Below the pieces are notes generated by a model that ran no database searches, was not told the DNA's origin, and saw nothing but the letters and a program-made list of their open reading frames with translations. Below are positions 59,251 through 64,000 of a stretch of DNA of 64,000 nucleotides, piece after piece (the stretch's first letter is position 1; each line of letters starts with the position of its first letter). The translations under genes were made by a program, and so were the position numbers. Source of the stretch: Brugia malayi (Eukaryota > Nematoda > Chromadorea > Rhabditida > Onchocercidae); assembly GCF_000002995.4 (NCBI RefSeq), contig NW_025062475.1:6886187-6950186 (forward strand), given 5' to 3'.

Positions 59251-61264
59251 ATGTCCATTCGAAAGTAAGTTATTGAAGCGCAACAGTGATTTATTACTCT
59301 ATTTTCTTTTATTGGTCACCATCTGCCGTATTTTTCGTTATTTCTCATTCAAAATTATGGAAGGCAATGTGATTTTCGAGTGGTAATTGGATGTTTTAAT
59401 TAATTAGCATGAAAGAAGGAATGTAAGTATAATCGTAACTATTTAATTTATTTCATTCAGTTCTAAATTCACTTACATACACATAACCATCTCTTCTCGT
59501 AGAAAATGTTTAAATGATGACGTGAAAATTTGACGATTGTACAATTAGTAACATTTTTTAAAATCATTTTTGATTGAAGATATTTTCACAATTTGTGCGT
59601 AGTTAATTTGAGTACGAAAACCATATGGTAGTATCCATTCATTCATCCTTTTTCCTTTTCTCTTTATTGGACGAAATTCGATAAGTGGTTGTTTTTTTTT
59701 TTCATCCTGAATAAATGCGTTATATATTTTTAAAAAATTGTGCTGGTAGAGCATACGCAGGGAATTTCTTCCTCTATTTTACTTTTCAAATTCATTGAGA
59801 GGATTTGACAGAAGTTAATGCTGAACAACGGACTGATATTTACACGTATGCACGTTGATTTATACCTTTATTATTGTTATAATGGAATTTTTAATTAATC
59901 TTTGAATCATTTCTTTCGCAGAAAACTGTCTCCTGAATCGTATATGACATTCAATGAACGTGAATCAGTATGTAACGTTGCAGTTTGTAGAGTTTTATCA
60001 TTGAGCATGAGCCTGAATCAGCAAGGCATGCGAGAACGATGCCTTTTTCTTTTTCCTTATGGTTAGTCATAGCATATATTGTGTTATGATACTATGGTAC
60101 AATTTCAGGGGAGAGAAAATAGTTGATCATTTTTTTCGGTCTCCACTACACACAACCAAACAGCGACCAGTCAGTCGTCTTTCGTCCTTCTCTCTTTTCA
60201 CTTTTTATAATAAAGAAAAAACTTAGTTGTTCATCACTTCCTTCCATTCATCAAAACCATTGCACACACAAAAAAATGAGAGCTATTTTAGAGGGCAGAA
60301 GCAATCCTTAATGCATTTTTTCAATGTTTTATGCAGAACGGTGCGGCGCTCCAGTAGCAGTAGCGGTAGAGGCAATAGTGATTGCGATCCGCGACGAGGC
60401 TAGTTTTTATTTCTTCTCTCTTTTCCCTTTTATTTTTCATTACTATCGTCGAGCGTCACTAACAGTAGCTACGAAGAGTTTTTTTTTGATTATAATAATA
60501 GTTTTTGCCATTAAATTTATTGTTTTAACAGTCCTCAATATGTAAACCTTTATTGAGCTGCCACTCTTAATTGCTTCTTTTCTTGTTTTGTTTTGTTCAT
60601 TATCTTAAATGAAGAAAAATTTTTTTTTTTTTTAAATTTATTTATTTTGAAATTTAGCAGCAGCTTTTATTTATACCCTTTAATTGTCCAATTATTCCCC
60701 TACATCTCTTTTTTGTTTTACCAACTTACTTCAAACTCTGTATGAGCCAGTCTTCCTAGTGTGATATTCAGTGCGAAATGCAAAATTAATGCTCACTGAC
60801 GCCTTTTATTTTTTTGTCCAACTATTTCCCCACATTTTTCTTAGTTCAGATTTTTCTACTTCAAAGTCCATATTTTTAGTGTGAAATTCAGTGCGAAATA
60901 CAAAATTAAAACGCCTTTTACCCATGACGCCTTTTATTTGAATTGCCTCTCATAAAATTCGAACTTCTATTATTATTTAGTGAAGATCTCAGTGGTACCA
61001 TGCAATAAGCTATTATTTTAATAATTTCTAGTTTTGTTGTCTTTATATCCTAGTTTATGGAAGTTTCTCATCAAATTTCATCTTTTCGAAATCGAACTTT
61101 TAATTTTTGTCCTATTTTCGAATTCTTAATTAATAATTAAATCTTGTGGTTTTTTATTTCTTTTATTGAAAAAGTAATATGTGAATAAATTTTTTTATCT
61201 CACAGTAAATGAATATTGGACGGCTGAGCTGCTTCAGCTACCATTAAATCGAAATGGGAGATGA
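59251..61264 (+). CDS. Putative small protein (about 92 residues), unrecognised
   Basis: Four segments, 59251-59264, 59922-60061, 60337-60402 and 61206-61264, join with all phases agreeing and end at TGA 61262-61264. The predicted protein runs KKLSPESYMTFNERESVCNV, then SMSLNQQGMRERCLFLFPYE, RCGAPVAVAVEAIVIAIRDE and NEYWTAELLQLPLNRNGR. The second and third acceptors (TTCGCAG, TATGCAG) are good. The donor after 60402 (A|GTTTTT) is weak and the first exon is only 14 bases, so the model could be partly wrong. I do not recognise the family. The middle is hydrophobic enough for a buried helix but short for a membrane span. Confidence 0.4.
60687..60940. repeat. Tandem duplication, period about 120 bp
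   Basis: Two diverged copies, for example agtgtgatattcagtgcgaa at about 60758 and agtgtgaaattcagtgcgaa at about 60878, exactly 120 bases apart, with tgacgccttttattt repeated as well. It sits in the last intron of the putative small gene. Confidence 0.75.
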
Positions 61265-63191
61265 AATGGAATAGTTATCGTGAGTGCACTGAGTTGATTT
61301 ATTTGTGAAGGTATATGGTACTCATCTTGCTTTTTACATTACTCTCACAGATAGACATTTATAAATTTCATTAATCGTCTACCACAAATTTGAAATTATA
61401 TACTTAAAGAATAGTTCTGCATGAAGTGAAATCAAAATTTCTTACTAATCTTTTTCATTTGTTATCAATTGTATTCCTTGAAGTAGGTTTGAGAACTTAG
61501 AGATGCAGCTTACTTAACTTTATAATAAAGAATTCCTAGAAAAAGCGAAATAAAAACAGACATGACTATTAGGTGTAAAACTGTCGGTGCTTTTCCTAAC
61601 ATGGCAGATGTTTCTTTGTGTTCCTTATAAATTCCAGTAATGTTTAATATTTGTAGATGTAGATTAGCACCTGCGTACGAATTACCAATTACAGAAAATG
61701 ACAACATTCGCCTTGACTTACAAGTCGTTTTAGAGGTGAAGTGGCATTCTTACAGAGATTTTTGAAGAATACAGTTTGGTCATTCATATATTGTCGACCA
61801 TTACGTCATCATCACTCTTATCATTATCATCATCAGCACCGTCGTTGTTCGTCATCGTTGATCACAGTGTTTTTTATCATTATATTCATCATCATTATAA
61901 AAATATATCTTATATACATATGTTAGCAGAGATTCGACTGTCGTAGCGTTACCTCTTCCCTACTTTTTATTTTCAACTTTATTTCTCGCTAACATTTTCC
62001 TTTCCGACAAAATTTTCTGCACTTTATTACAAATTTTAAATGCCATGTAAACTGTATTCTTACTTTAAAAACTTCAGACTTAGTTTGGTTTATTAGCTTT
62101 CTGAATATCACATCCTGTGATTCAGCTCATTATATACACAGAACGAGTCATCAACTACAAATTTCATAATTATTTGAATCTTATAACTAATTGCCTATTG
62201 CTTTATTTTAACTTTCTGTTACATTTTTCATTAGAAATTTAAGTTGAAAAATATATAAATGATATGAATTTCTTGTTAACAAGCGCGTATCAGTCCAACT
62301 GCAATGTTGATAAGATGAGACCACCTGCTTAACATATCGAGGACACATTTGATTTTTAGCGTCAAGGATCCAGTTGTGCTGGTCACGTAAATTAGCTGCC
62401 ATATAATCAATACTATTGAGCAGCTTTGAACTGCTAATTTTCATTTCGGCTTACCAATGGATTGCAAATCATTTCTTTCAGCGTTGAAATAGTATAGTGT
62501 GATATGGTACTTTCCCCAAAATCAACTTTATCATTGCAAATGAATCATACAGATTTTATTATTTTTGTCTCTTTCAATTACAGATGTCCTTTTTTTCATC
62601 GTAAAAAGAGGAAATAGCACTTCCATTGCATGTCAGCTACAAAAATTCTGGCTTTAGGAATTAATTCAGGGAGGATTTTCAACCCTCCTGGAAGCTGTCT
62701 TTTGCTACAAAAGGAATAAGACTGAAAATAATTTTTGCTGTTTGTTGATTAAGTTATGAATAATTTAAGTGAACAAATTTGTCATTAATCGACTAGTTGG
62801 CTACTACTGAGGTTGTTAATCAAGGAAGTAATTTGGATTAATTAGCTGAGATCGAGAAAATATTTACTGATTATTGGTTATGTAATTTAGTTTAAAAAGT
62901 TAGCATAAAGAAGTGCTTTTTGAACAAATCAAACATACTTTCTCTTGAATTTTATTCTATTCTTCAGACTAATTTCAAATTCTACTGTATTTTCATTTCG
63001 AGCTTACGCGATGTTACATGTTGTTTGTACAGCAGTTCACTTATTTTACATGTTCATTTGATTTGCATTATTTCACGCATTTCGTGTTTTCTTTACTGGA
63101 TCGATTTGTTAGTCAGCTTATCCGAATTTCAGGAATGTTCACTGTTTTCTTTGAATTAATTAGCTGGAATTTCTATTAACGAATTAAATCA
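61265..63191. other. Intergenic with possible minus-strand exons
   Basis: No confident gene. Two minus-strand open segments look coding: 61510-61671, ending in a membrane helix (see findings), and 62325-62444 (KISSSKLLNSIDYMAANLRD, then QHNWILDAKNQMCPRY) up to a possible donor CAG|GTGGTC. I could not join them in phase. A CAT/CAC-rich simple repeat lies at about 61800-61860. Confidence 0.35.
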
Positions 63192-64000
63192 ATGAATAGT
63201 GGTGGTTTGGCAGCAGTTTTGCCTTCAACATCCGTTGTTGAAGAGAAGTCAGCAGTTACGTAAGTTTTCTAGCAGTGCACTTTGTTATTTGAACAAAAAC
63301 CGAAATGTGGGGTTTAATTCAAATTGAGCTTTAATAAATACAAATTGATCAGTCAATGAAAATATTATTATCGTTAAGAGTAGTTTAAAGTTTCATGGTG
63401 TTTCTAATCTTGTTTCATTGTTTCATTCCAGACCAAACGACATGACATATGTTGATGAGAGGTTTAGTGCGCGGTGGAAAGAACGACGTGCTAGATTTTT
63501 GGGTTGCATTGAAAATACCAAATTAATAGCAGAACGGACAAAACAAAGGCAGGAGAATGCTCGAATAGAACGACTGAAAAAAGAAAGGACCGAAATGGAA
63601 AAGTATCGTCGAAGGTTGTTTGATTTTTTTAAAATGATCTTGTTTATTTGGGAATATTTTCATCAGGAAAGAAGAAAGTCTTGATGTTCTTCTATATGTG
63701 TAACTTTTTTATTTCATCTTTTTCATCTGAGTACAGATCAGAGGTATCACAGGAGTTAATGCGAGGTTGAATGAAGGCAAACTTCTAATGTAAACTATGC
63801 GGCTTACTTATGGAGAAATTTCTCATCTCTTCGGAACTCCGAATTTCATAATCTGCAATCACCTTTGCATATTTCAGTATTACACTTGTTTTCCCACTTC
63901 TTGTCATTATTTTATAAATTGATTTTTGCTTCTAGTGAATTCTTGTTAATATACTGGTTTCCAAAGGCACAATTTTTATTAATCTCTTGTTGGAGATTAA
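63192..64000 (+). CDS. Start of a coiled-coil protein, 3'-truncated by window end
   Basis: Two exons are visible. 63192-63259 begins at ATG and encodes NSGGLAAVLPSTSVVEEKSA. 63432-63614 follows a CATTCCAG acceptor and joins in phase 2. The second exon is highly charged (YVDERFSARWKERRARFLGC, then RTKQRQENARIERLKKERTE) and is predicted to form a long helix or coiled coil. Its donor is CGAAG|GTTGTT. Later exons are beyond 63614 or outside the window. I do not recognise the family. Confidence 0.5.

Noticed and set aside
1..64000. CRISPR arrays, bacterial operons, viral or transposase genes
   Set aside because: Looked for on both strands; no spaced repeats, Shine-Dalgarno-linked gene strings, integrase, reverse transcriptase or transposase motifs were seen.

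Overview
The window is AT-rich eukaryotic DNA from a nematode. The marks are many short exons joined by GT-AG introns with TTTCAG-type acceptors, UTRs of only a few bases behind TTTCAG-like sites (as expected for spliced-leader trans-splicing), and proteins closest to nematode versions. A filarial or other clade III worm is my inference from base composition and intron style. There is no bacterial operon, CRISPR array, rRNA or convincing tRNA. Gene models below were assembled by hand from exon frames, splice phases and family conservation; where a junction does not fit I say so.

Layout. 1-965 (+): the 3' part of mitochondrial ribosomal protein L4. 2023-3905 (-): TATA-binding protein. 4515-10426 (+): TTC27, sharing a 609-bp divergent promoter with TBP. 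11701-13624 (+): TAF12, a TFIID histone-fold subunit. 15642-17069 (+): a secreted or membrane protein with a DUF2778/Tlde1-like pattern. 18067-19340 (-): a small single-pass membrane protein. 19341-27234: about 8 kb with no confident gene, holding an ATC-rich satellite. 27235-36886 (+): V-ATPase subunit a of UNC-32 type, with two mutually exclusive exons. 37927-40856 (-): a TTBK/CK1-like kinase with DYG in place of DFG. 41354-44575 (-): a BTB-domain protein. 45472-47225 (+): a membrane-anchored Lys/Glu-rich protein. 47830-50635 (+): a divergent paralogue of proteasome ATPase Rpt2. 51951-53912 (+): mitochondrial malate dehydrogenase. 55057-57809 (+): mitochondrial ribosomal protein S31. 59251-61264 (+): an unrecognised small gene of about 92 residues. 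63192-end (+): the start of a coiled-coil protein.

The genes are mostly housekeeping: transcription initiation (TBP, TAF12), mitochondrial translation and the TCA cycle (MRPL4, MRPS31, MDH), and organelle acidification (V-ATPase). The notable parts are the alternative-exon cassette of the V-ATPase gene with its flanking TGCATG sites, the Rpt2 paralogue that has lost the aromatic pore-loop residue, and the DUF2778-like secreted protein in which Ser stands where the bacterial family has its catalytic Cys.
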